This document shows, piece after piece, positions 16,458-24,053 of a stretch of DNA of 64,000 bases. The notes beneath the pieces were generated by a model. That model had not been told where the DNA came from and did no database searches. It saw nothing but the letters and a program-made list of their open reading frames with translations. The stretch is from DATJLY01 sp035518375 (GTDB lineage Bacteria; Pseudomonadota; Alphaproteobacteria; ATCC43930; CGMCC-115725). Numbering within the stretch: position 1 is the first letter of the stretch; every line of letters begins with the position of its first letter. The translations under genes and the position numbers were made by a program. Where the stretch lies: assembly GCA_035518375.1 (NCBI GenBank), contig DATIXQ010000055.1, positions 1-64,000 of the forward strand, given 5' to 3'.

Positions 16458-17881
16458 GCTTCGTCGAGCGGCACGGCCTCTGGACGGCGGACCAGGCCGC
16501 GGCCGCCGACGAGATCGCGCGGCGCATCGAGGCCGAGCGGCTCGAACTCGTCCGGTTCTCGTTCGCCGACCAGCATGGGGTCTTGCGCGGCAAGACGGTC
16601 GTTGCGGCGGAAGCCGCGTCGGTGATGCGCGACGGCTGCGGCATCGCGTCGACGCTGCTTCTCAAGGATACGGCCCACCGCACCGTGTTTTCGGTCTTTG
16701 CCGGCGAAGATCCGCTCGCCGCCGAGATGCGCGGTGCGGCCGACGTGGTGCTTGTTGCCGATCCGCTCAGCTTTCGCGGTCTGCCGTGGTCGCCCGGAAC
16801 CGGATGGCTCTTGTGCGATGTCTATTTCGCGGACGGGCGGCCGGTGCCCTATTCGACGCGCCAGGTCGGTCGGCGCGCGCTCGAGCGCCTGGCATCACAA
16901 GGCTTCGATTTCGTCTCGGGCCTCGAAGTCGAATTCCATCTTTTCCGCCTCGTCGATCCGCATTTGGCGCCAGGTGACGCGGGCCAGCCGGGCACGCCGC
17001 CCGAAGTCGCCCTCCTGAACAAGGGCTACCAGTATCTGACCGAGCAGCGCTTCGACGAGATCGAGCCGGTGCTTGACCTCATCAGGAATAGCGTGACGAA
17101 GCTCGGCATTCCGCTCCGCACGATCGAGGTCGAATACGGACCGAGCCAGTGCGAGATGACCTTCCGGCCCGGTGTCGGTCTTCAATCCGCGGACTGGATG
17201 GTTCTGTTCCGGAGTGCGGTCAAGCAGGTGTGCCGGCGCCACGGCTATCACGCGACCTTCATGTGCCGGCCGCGGCTCGACCACGTCGTTTCGAGCGGCT
17301 GGCACCTGCACCAGTCATTGCGCGAGCGAAAGAGCGGCCGCAACGTCTTCGCCGATCCCAAGGAGCTTCTTTCGCCGCTCGCCCGAAGCTTTCTCGGCGG
17401 GCTTCTCGCGCATGCCGACGCGGCAACCGTCTTCACGACGCCGACGATCAACGGCTACAAGCGCTACGCGCCTTATTCGCTCGCGCCGGAGCGGGCCAAC
17501 TGGGGCCGCGACAACCGCGGCGTGATGATCCGGGTCATCGGCGGTCCCGGCAACGAGGCGACGCATCTCGAGAACCGCGTGGGCGAGCCGGCCGCCAACC
17601 CCTATCTCTATCTCGCGTCGCAAATCCTGTCGGGGCTCGACGGGATGCGGAACAATCTCGATCCCGGACCGTCCGCCGATAGTCCTTACGAGGCGCGCTG
17701 GCGCGTGCTTCCGCGCTCGCTCGGCGAAGCAATGGCTGCATTGCGGCAGGATGCGATGTTCGGCGAGGGATTCGGCGAGGCCTTCATCGACTATTACTGC
17801 CGCATCAAGGACGCGGAACTCACCCGCTTCAGCCAGACCGTCAGCGAGTGGGAGCACCGCGAATATTTCGAAATGTTCTGA
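16454..17881 (+). CDS. Glutamine synthetase-family ligase (gamma-glutamyl-amine type)
   Basis: The 475-residue protein has an intact synthetase active site: the metal ligands EVEFHL and VEYGPSQCEMTF, the GWHLHQSL segment with the metal-binding His, ERANWGRDNRG at the phosphate/glutamate-binding arginines, and ENRVGEPAANPYLYLA at the C-terminal ligand and arginine. It lacks the adenylylation-site context of GlnA and resembles the enzymes that join glutamate to amines (PuuA, IpuC, AtdA1 types). It starts with GTG 16454 inside the stop of the Rieske gene. The predicted reaction is ATP-dependent formation of a gamma-glutamylamide in the cytoplasm; the amine is unknown. Confidence 0.85.
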   Translation: MSFVERHGLWTADQAAAADEIARRIEAERLELVRFSFADQHGVLRGKTVVAAEAASVMRDGCGIASTLLLKDTAHRTVFSVFAGEDPLAAEMRGAADVVLVADPLSFRGLPWSPGTGWLLCDVYFADGRPVPYSTRQVGRRALERLASQGFDFVSGLEVEFHLFRLVDPHLAPGDAGQPGTPPEVALLNKGYQYLTEQRFDEIEPVLDLIRNSVTKLGIPLRTIEVEYGPSQCEMTFRPGVGLQSADWMVLFRSAVKQVCRRHGYHATFMCRPRLDHVVSSGWHLHQSLRERKSGRNVFADPKELLSPLARSFLGGLLAHADAATVFTTPTINGYKRYAPYSLAPERANWGRDNRGVMIRVIGGPGNEATHLENRVGEPAANPYLYLASQILSGLDGMRNNLDPGPSADSPYEARWRVLPRSLGEAMAALRQDAMFGEGFGEAFIDYYCRIKDAELTRFSQTVSEWEHREYFEMF

Positions 17882-17914
17882 CGCGGAAGGCGGCCGCATA
17901 AGGGGAGGTGTCCC

Positions 17915-18901
17915 ATGACCATTCGCATCGCCGCAACCGGAGTTGGTCATTGGCACGCGCTGAACGACGCGGCCTATCTCCGTCACTTGCGGGCGATGCC
18001 GGACGTCGAACTGGTCGCGATCCAGGATCCGGACGCAGCACTGGTCGCAAAGCGCGCGGCCGAAATCGGCAAGCCGCCGACCTTCACCGACCATAAGAAG
18101 ATGCTGGCGGAGACGCGCCCCGACTTCGTCGTGGCGCTCGGGCGCCACCGCGAGATGGCCGCGGTCGCCCACGATCTGCTCGATCATGGCGTGCCGTTCC
18201 TCATGGAGAAGCCCATGGGCGTCAACGCGCGCGAGGTGGAGACCATCGCGGAGAAGGCGGATCGCCTCAAGGCATTCGTCGCCGTTCCTTTGGCGCAGCG
18301 CTATTCGCCCTTTGCGACACGCGCGCGCGAGCTGATCGCCGCCGGACGCTTCGGCCCGCTCTCGCACATCTATGTGCGGATCAACCGGCCGGGGCCGGCC
18401 CGCTATCCGGCGTGGGACTGCGCGTGGATGCTCGATCCGGCCGAGGCGGGCGGCGGGTGCCTGCTCAATCTGGGCCCGCACGGGCTCGACATGTTCCTCC
18501 ATCTGACCGGTGAGCCGGCGAGCGTGACGGGCGCGCAACTGAGCCGCCGCGCCCATGAAACGCCGGTCGAGGACTATGCTTCCGTCATGCTGCGCTCGGC
18601 GAGCGGCGTTCTCGGCACCATCGAGGTCGGCAACGGTTTCCCGCGCGACGGCACCGACGGCGAATGGAAGATCGCCGGCCGCAACGCCATCCTCACCATG
18701 AAGGACGGGATCATGAAGCTCGCCACCGCCGCGAGCGACGAGACATTCCCCGGGACCGATGTCGCGGCGCCCTATTTCACCGCGGTGCGCGACACGCTCG
18801 ATCGCTGGCAACGCGGGGCGCCGCCGCCAACGAGCGTGCACGACTGCTTGCGGTGCGTTCGCCTGGTCGACGCAGCCTACGAGCGCGCCGGCAAACTTTG
18901 A
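17915..18901 (+). CDS. Gfo/Idh/MocA-family oxidoreductase
   Basis: A 328-residue two-domain dehydrogenase. The N-terminal nucleotide-binding half begins IRIAATGVGHWHALN and contains FLMEKPMGVN, the EKP motif whose Lys is catalytic. The second half contains AGGGCLLNLGPHGLDMFLHL, the family's substrate-binding segment with the conserved His. Members oxidise sugar or polyol-like hydroxyls or reduce imines with NAD(P). The start follows GGGGAGGTGTCCC, 33 bases after the synthetase-like gene, so it is probably in the same transcript. The usual GxGxxG is altered to GVGHWH. It may further process the glutamylated or oxidised product; this is inferred. Confidence 0.85.
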   Translation: MTIRIAATGVGHWHALNDAAYLRHLRAMPDVELVAIQDPDAALVAKRAAEIGKPPTFTDHKKMLAETRPDFVVALGRHREMAAVAHDLLDHGVPFLMEKPMGVNAREVETIAEKADRLKAFVAVPLAQRYSPFATRARELIAAGRFGPLSHIYVRINRPGPARYPAWDCAWMLDPAEAGGGCLLNLGPHGLDMFLHLTGEPASVTGAQLSRRAHETPVEDYASVMLRSASGVLGTIEVGNGFPRDGTDGEWKIAGRNAILTMKDGIMKLATAASDETFPGTDVAAPYFTAVRDTLDRWQRGAPPPTSVHDCLRCVRLVDAAYERAGKL

Positions 18902-18919
18902 GTCCGCGCTGACGGCGCT

Positions 18920-19789
18920 TCAGCCCGGCCGCTTCGCTCGCGCAGCGGCTTGCGCCAGCGCACGGCGCACGAACACGGCCGCCATCTTGCGCTTGTAGTC
19001 CGCCGAACCGCGGAAATCCTCGATCGGGTCGATCGCGCCGGCCACGAGAGGTGCCGCCGCCTGAAAAGTCTTCTCGTCCGGCGTGGCCCCTTGAAGGGCG
19101 GATTCGACTGCCGTCGCGCGCACCGGCACCATGGCCGCAGCACCCAAGGCCACGCGCGCGCCGGCGATCGCTCCGTTGGCGCCCAGCGTGACGCGCGCCG
19201 CGACGGAAACGGTGGCGTAGTCGTCATGCGTCGCCGGCAGGAATTTGAGGAACGCCGTGCCGGTGCCGGCCGGCTGTGCCGGAACGAGGATCTCGGTCAC
19301 GAGCTCGTCGGGCTCGAGCACCGTTTCGTAAAAGCCGGTGAAGAACTGGTCCGCCGGAATTTCGCGCTGGCCCCGCTGCGAGCGCGCGACGATCCGCCCA
19401 TCGAGCGCGATGAGCGTCGGCGGAGTATCGAGGTGAGGATCGGCGTGCGCCACTGCGCCGCCGAGCGTCGCCATCGATCGCACCCGCACGGTCGCGACAT
19501 GACCGCACGCTTCGGCGAGGAGCGGGGCAGCGCGCGCAACCACCGCGGAGGTCGCGAGCGACTGAAGCGTCGTGAGCGCGCCGATCCTGAGGCCGCCGTT
19601 TTCAGCGATGCCGGCCAGCGGCTTCAGAGCGCGCAATCCGATCACGAAACTCGGCCGCACGAGCCGCTGCTTCATCAAATTGACGAGGCCGGTGCCGCCC
19701 GCGATGAGCTTCGCATCAACGCCGTGCTGAACGAGCGCCGCCAGCGTCTCGTCAACGCTCGATGGCTCGAGATAGGTGAAGGGGATCAC
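18920..19789 (-). CDS. Molybdenum hydroxylase FAD subunit (CoxM/XdhB type), set 1
   Basis: A 289-residue FAD-binding subunit. It starts IPFTYLEPSSVDETLAAL and contains the FAD phosphate-binding LIAGGTGLVNLMK near residue 30 and ATLGGAVAHADPHLDTPP near residue 107, both diagnostic for the medium subunit of CO dehydrogenase/xanthine dehydrogenase-type enzymes. It begins with GTG one base after the stop of the 2Fe-2S subunit gene. It transfers electrons from the iron-sulfur subunit to NAD or another acceptor in a cytoplasmic LMS heterotrimer. It is the last gene of the long minus-strand operon and ends convergently with the Gfo/Idh/MocA gene. Confidence 0.9.
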   Translation of the reverse strand: MIPFTYLEPSSVDETLAALVQHGVDAKLIAGGTGLVNLMKQRLVRPSFVIGLRALKPLAGIAENGGLRIGALTTLQSLATSAVVARAAPLLAEACGHVATVRVRSMATLGGAVAHADPHLDTPPTLIALDGRIVARSQRGQREIPADQFFTGFYETVLEPDELVTEILVPAQPAGTGTAFLKFLPATHDDYATVSVAARVTLGANGAIAGARVALGAAAMVPVRATAVESALQGATPDEKTFQAAAPLVAGAIDPIEDFRGSADYKRKMAAVFVRRALAQAAARAKRPG

Positions 19790-19790
19790 G

Positions 19791-20252
19791 TCACTCCACC
19801 CCGGCCGCAGCCGCGATCGATTCGATGATCTTGTAGTAGCCGGTGCAGCGACAGAGATTGCCCATCATCCAATGCTGGATCTCCGCCTTCGTCGGATGCG
19901 GATTGGTATCGAGCAGCGCCTTCGCCGCGAGGATCTGGCCCGGCGTACAGATGCCGCATTGGAGGCCGCCATGCGCGAGAAACGCCTCTTGCAGCCGATG
20001 GAGCCGGCTTCCCTCGGCGACGCCTTCGATGGTCGTGAGCGCGCCGCCATCGGCATGAACCGCCAAGGCAAGGCAGGAGCTGACCGGCTTGCCATCGAGA
20101 AGAACGGTGCAGGCGCCGCACACGCCGACGCCGCAGCTTTCCTTGGTGCCGGTGAGCTTCAGGTCCTCGCGCAAGAACTCGATGAGGAGGCGATTGTCGG
20201 CCACTTCGTGCGCGACCGGCTTGCCATTGACGGTGAGTCTGACGGTTCTCAT
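19791..20252 (-). CDS. Molybdenum hydroxylase [2Fe-2S] subunit (CoxS type), set 1
   Basis: A 153-residue small subunit with the two clusters of the family: a plant-ferredoxin-type site in CGVGVCGACTVLLDG with a distal Cys in SSCLAL, and the helical site in LQCGICTPGQ and GNLCRCTGYYKII. It relays electrons from the molybdenum site to FAD. Its ATG overlaps the stop of the large-subunit gene by 4 bases and its stop lies one base before the FAD-subunit GTG, so large, small and medium subunits are translationally coupled. No signal peptide. Confidence 0.93.
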   Translation of the reverse strand: MRTVRLTVNGKPVAHEVADNRLLIEFLREDLKLTGTKESCGVGVCGACTVLLDGKPVSSCLALAVHADGGALTTIEGVAEGSRLHRLQEAFLAHGGLQCGICTPGQILAAKALLDTNPHPTKAEIQHWMMGNLCRCTGYYKIIESIAAAAGVE

Positions 20253-22528
20253 GTCGCGCCTGTCTTCCCGCTCAAGCCCTCGAGCACTTTCTCGGCGCTG
20301 ATCGGCAGCTCGACGAGCCGCACGCCCACCGCGTCGAACACGGCGTTGGCGATCGCGGCCGGAACCGCGACGTTGCTCATCTCGCCGATGGCCGTCGTTT
20401 CGAACGGGCCCAATCCGCTGCCGCCGGGCAGCAGCACGGTTTCGAGCTCGGGTATGTCCATGATCGTCGGCAGCTTGTAGTCGCCGAGATGGGCGGTGAT
20501 GGCCGCGCCGTTCTTCAGCACGACCTGCTCGCTCATCGCCTGGCCGAAGGCCTGGATCAATCCGCCCTCGATCTGTCCCTGGTGTGTCACCGGATTGATG
20601 ATGGTGCCGACGTCATGCGCGGTGACGATGCGGCGGACGCGGACCTGCCCCGTTTCGCGATCGACAGCCACCTCCGCGAAATGCGCGGCGAAGCTCGCAA
20701 GGTTGTTCGGCTGGCCGGGCTTGTTCTCGCCGTTGCAGCTCAAGGGTGCCTTGCCGCGCTCGGCCGCCCAGCCCATGAGCGAGCGCAGATCGATCCTCGT
20801 CCCGGACGCGGAGAATGATCCGTCCTCGCCCAGCCGCACATCCGCCGGCGCGCAGTTGAGGCGCTCGGCGGCAAGCGCGGCGAGCTGCTGCTTCATCTTG
20901 TCGGAGACGTCGGCGATGGCCTGCCCGATCGTCGTGGTGAGCCGCATGCCGCTTGCGCCGGCTTCGAAGCCGCTCGTGAGCGTGTCGCCTTGCACGACCT
21001 CGACCTCGGCGACGGGCACGCCGAAATGCTCGGCGACGAGCTGGGTCGCGATCGTATGAAAGCCGGTGCCCGTGTCGGGCGAGCCGAGCTGGATCGTGAA
21101 CCGCCCGTCGGCGCCGGCCGTGAGCTTTACCGTCGACTTTCCGAACGTTCCCGGCGGATGCTCGTAGATCGAGATGCCGCGCCCGATATCGGCCACCCGC
21201 GGCGCATCCCAGCCGAAGGCGCGCGCGCCGGCATCGATCGTCTCCCGGCACCTGAGGTGAGGCCGATGGTCGCCGAACGGCGTCGGGTCGCCATCCGCGA
21301 TCGCGTTGCGCCGCCGCATCTCGACAGGATCGAGCCCCAACTCTCGCGCCATCATGTCGATGTGGCTTTCGACGGCGAACGCGACCTGGGGCGAGCCCGG
21401 CGATCGCATGTGCCCGCAGGGAACCGTGTTGGTGTAGACGCGCAGTACCTCGACCGTGAGGTTGGGCACGCGATAGGATCCGGCAAGCTCGCTATAGCCG
21501 TGCAGCGTCGCGACCGGAACGAAGCCGGCATAGGCGCCGGCGTTGAAGATGATGCGTGCATCGATCGCGGCGATCTTCGCGTCGCGGTCGAGCGCCGTGC
21601 GGAGCGTGATGCTCGCGGAATGGCGCGGGTTCGCCGCCGTCAGCTCCTCGAACGAGGTCATGACCATCTTGACGGGATGGCGCGCGGCGGCCGCGAGGTA
21701 ATAGCAAAGGAGCGTGTCCATCAGCGATCCCTTGCCGCCGAAATCGCCGCCGATCGTCACGGGATTGAGTCTGATCCTGTTCTCAGGCACGCCGATCGTC
21801 GCTGCCATATGCGCACGCGCGATGTGGGGGCCCTTGTTCGCGACCCAGACGTCGACGAGCCCGTCATTGCCGATCGATACGAGGCAGGTGTGCGGCTCGA
21901 TATAGCCTTGGTGCACCGAGGGCACGGCGAAACTGTGCTCGAAGACCTTGTGCGCGCCGGCAAAGGCGCCCGCCGGATCGCCGTGCTTCGCGACCAGTTG
22001 CGAGATCACGTTCGGGATCGGCGGATACATGCGCAGCTCGCCGTGCACCCCGAGGGCGGCGCCGGGAAACACCTCGACCGCTTCGGGATGAATGCGGGCC
22101 GCCGTGGGCCGCATCGCTTCCTCGGCGCTCAAGATGGCGTTCTGCTCCTCGTATTCGACCTCGATGAGTTCGAGCGCGGTCTCCGCGATCTCGACGGAGT
22201 CCGCCGCCACCGCGGCCACTTTGTCGCCGACGAACCGGACCATATCCTTCGCGAGGGTCGGGATGTCCTTGCACATGCGGCCATAGCGAACATCGGGAAC
22301 GTCGGCGCCGGTCAGCACGGCGTGGACGCCCGGCAGCGCCTTGGCTTTTCGTACGTCGATCGAGACGATGCGCGCGCTCGGATAAGGGCTGCGCAGGCAG
22401 CGGCCGAAGAGCATGCCGGGCACGTCGAAATCGCCGGCATAGCGCGCGCGGCCGGTCACCTTGGCGATCCCGTCCACGCGTTTTATTGGCTGGCCGACCG
22501 CCTTCCCGCTGAGCTTCGCCACTGCCAT
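20249..22528 (-). CDS. Molybdenum hydroxylase catalytic large subunit (XdhC/CoxL-like), set 1
   Basis: A 759-residue molybdopterin cytosine dinucleotide-type subunit. It opens VGQPIKRVDGIAKVTGRARYAGDF, has the cofactor loop GGDFGGKGSLMD, the segment MRSPGSPQVAFAVE, and the C-terminal catalytic Glu in AIGEMSNVAVPAAIANAV. The AYRCSFR loop that marks true aerobic CO dehydrogenase is absent, so the enzyme is a hydroxylase of another compound, typically next to a ring nitrogen or an aldehyde. It begins 75 bases downstream of the alpha/beta hydrolase stop in the same operon. Substrate unknown; the local context suggests an N-heteroaromatic. Confidence 0.9.
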   Translation of the reverse strand: MAVAKLSGKAVGQPIKRVDGIAKVTGRARYAGDFDVPGMLFGRCLRSPYPSARIVSIDVRKAKALPGVHAVLTGADVPDVRYGRMCKDIPTLAKDMVRFVGDKVAAVAADSVEIAETALELIEVEYEEQNAILSAEEAMRPTAARIHPEAVEVFPGAALGVHGELRMYPPIPNVISQLVAKHGDPAGAFAGAHKVFEHSFAVPSVHQGYIEPHTCLVSIGNDGLVDVWVANKGPHIARAHMAATIGVPENRIRLNPVTIGGDFGGKGSLMDTLLCYYLAAAARHPVKMVMTSFEELTAANPRHSASITLRTALDRDAKIAAIDARIIFNAGAYAGFVPVATLHGYSELAGSYRVPNLTVEVLRVYTNTVPCGHMRSPGSPQVAFAVESHIDMMARELGLDPVEMRRRNAIADGDPTPFGDHRPHLRCRETIDAGARAFGWDAPRVADIGRGISIYEHPPGTFGKSTVKLTAGADGRFTIQLGSPDTGTGFHTIATQLVAEHFGVPVAEVEVVQGDTLTSGFEAGASGMRLTTTIGQAIADVSDKMKQQLAALAAERLNCAPADVRLGEDGSFSASGTRIDLRSLMGWAAERGKAPLSCNGENKPGQPNNLASFAAHFAEVAVDRETGQVRVRRIVTAHDVGTIINPVTHQGQIEGGLIQAFGQAMSEQVVLKNGAAITAHLGDYKLPTIMDIPELETVLLPGGSGLGPFETTAIGEMSNVAVPAAIANAVFDAVGVRLVELPISAEKVLEGLSGKTGAT

Positions 22529-22603
22529 GAGGTGAGACTCTCCGGTTAGGTGCGTGCCGCGAGTCTATCGGCCACACTCCCCATTGCAAGACGATCGCGC
22601 CGG

Positions 22604-23230
22604 CTACGCGATGATGGCTCCGATGACCGGGCCGAGATCGAAGCGTCCGCGCTTCAGGTCGTGTCCGGCGCCTTCGATCGCGACGAGCCGGCTCTTCGCG
22701 GGAATGATCGTCATCGCCGCCTCGAGTTCCGCGATCGAGCCGAACGGATCGCTGGTACCGTGAACGAACACCGGGGGCACGGCGAGGCGCGCGAAATGCT
22801 GCGTGCGCAGCTGCGTCGGTTTGGCCGGAGGGTGGAGCGGGTAGGAGAGCAGCAGAAGCCGTGCCGCGATCTCCGGCTCGTCCGATGCGAGCACGCTGGC
22901 CTGGCGGCCGCCGTAGCTGTGGCCGCCGAGAGTGATGTCGCCGCAATCGTGCTCGCGCAGCGCTGCAACGGCGGCGTGCAATCCCGCGCGGTCGGCAGCG
23001 GCGGTCGAGGGCGATGGGGGACCCGTCGCGCGGCGCTGCCGGAAGGCCAGATCGCAGCGCAACACCAAAAACCCCGCGTCGCAGAACGCATTGGCGACGG
23101 CAACGAGAAGCGGCGCGGTGCAGTTGCTGCCGGCGCCGTGGGTCAGGACCAGACCCTGGCCGCGCGCAGTTTCCGGGCGATGCAGGTACCCGCGCACGTC
23201 CGCCGTCTCGAATTTGGTGAACTGGCTCAC
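22604..23230 (-). CDS. Alpha/beta hydrolase of the KANL3/Tex30-like family
   Basis: A small 208-residue hydrolase. It has the HGAGSN oxyanion segment, the nucleophile elbow GGHSYGGR near residue 107, the acid in VHGTSDPFG and the catalytic His in GAGHDLKRG, so the triad is complete. The family resembles dienelactone hydrolases, but no substrate is established for bacterial members. It lies between an SDR gene (30 bases upstream) and the molybdenum hydroxylase large-subunit gene (75 bases downstream) on the same strand, so it may cleave an ester, lactone or amide made by these enzymes. No leader peptide. Confidence 0.82.
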   Translation of the reverse strand: MSQFTKFETADVRGYLHRPETARGQGLVLTHGAGSNCTAPLLVAVANAFCDAGFLVLRCDLAFRQRRATGPPSPSTAAADRAGLHAAVAALREHDCGDITLGGHSYGGRQASVLASDEPEIAARLLLLSYPLHPPAKPTQLRTQHFARLAVPPVFVHGTSDPFGSIAELEAAMTIIPAKSRLVAIEGAGHDLKRGRFDLGPVIGAIIA

Positions 23231-23260
23231 GGCGGCGGGAGGGGGATCGAGGATGTGCGC

Positions 23261-24022
23261 CTAGAACTGCACGCGCTGGGTGAGCGCGCCATCGACAATG
23301 ACGTTCGTGCCGGTGATGAAGCTCGCGCGCGGGCTCGCCAGGAACACGACCGCGTTCGCGACTTCCTCGGGAGTTCCCATGCGCCCCATCGGATTAAGTG
23401 ACAGCATGAGCTTGAAACGCTGCGGGTCACGCTCCTCGACGGTGTTCCACACGCCGCCTTTGAAATAAACGTTGCCGGGCGAGACCATGTTGGCGCGCAC
23501 GCCCTTGCCCGCGAGGTTGCGCGCGAGCGCCTTGACGTAGGGAACGAGCGCCGCCTTGACCGAGGCGTAAGGGCGCATGGGGCCGTTGATTTCGATGGCG
23601 CCCGTCGTGCCGACGATGACCACCGCGCCGGCCTGCGATTTCTCGAGAAACGGGATCGCGGCCTCGGCGCCGACGACCGTGCCCATCACGTCGATGTCGA
23701 AGCTGCGGCGCCAGGTGTCCTCGTCCATACCCATTCCGAGCGCGCTGACATTGGCGATGAAGATGTCGAGCCCGCCGAGCGCGGCCGCCGCCTCGCCGAC
23801 CCACGCGCGCAGCGCGGCGCTGTCCGCGACATCGACCGCGGCGCCATGCGCCTTCACCTTCTTTCGCGACAGGGCCGCAACCGCGTCGTCGATCGCCGGC
23901 CGATGGCGCGCGCACACCGCCACGTCGCAGCCCTCGTCGGTGAGCAGCTCGACGATGGCGCGGCCGATGCCGCGTGTGCCGCCAGTGACGGCCGCTTTTT
24001 TGCCGCGCAACTCGAGATCCAC
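23261..24022 (-). CDS. Short-chain dehydrogenase/reductase
   Basis: A 253-residue classical SDR: TGGTRGIG at residues 11-18, an NNAG-like position read as IANVSA, and Tyr/Lys in PYASVKAAL. The catalytic Ser position appears as Thr (VIVGTTGAIEI), a conservative but less common change. Strand 2 ends in CARHR, suggesting NADP(H). The start is GTG 24022, chosen because GGGAGG lies five bases upstream and the conserved sequence begins there. It sits within the minus-strand molybdenum hydroxylase operon. Likely an alcohol or ketone oxidoreductase acting before or after the hydroxylation; the substrate is unknown. Confidence 0.83.
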   Translation of the reverse strand: MDLELRGKKAAVTGGTRGIGRAIVELLTDEGCDVAVCARHRPAIDDAVAALSRKKVKAHGAAVDVADSAALRAWVGEAAAALGGLDIFIANVSALGMGMDEDTWRRSFDIDVMGTVVGAEAAIPFLEKSQAGAVVIVGTTGAIEINGPMRPYASVKAALVPYVKALARNLAGKGVRANMVSPGNVYFKGGVWNTVEERDPQRFKLMLSLNPMGRMGTPEEVANAVVFLASPRASFITGTNVIVDGALTQRVQF

Positions 24023-24053
24023 GTGCGCCTCCCTTTCGCCGCGTCGTGGACCA

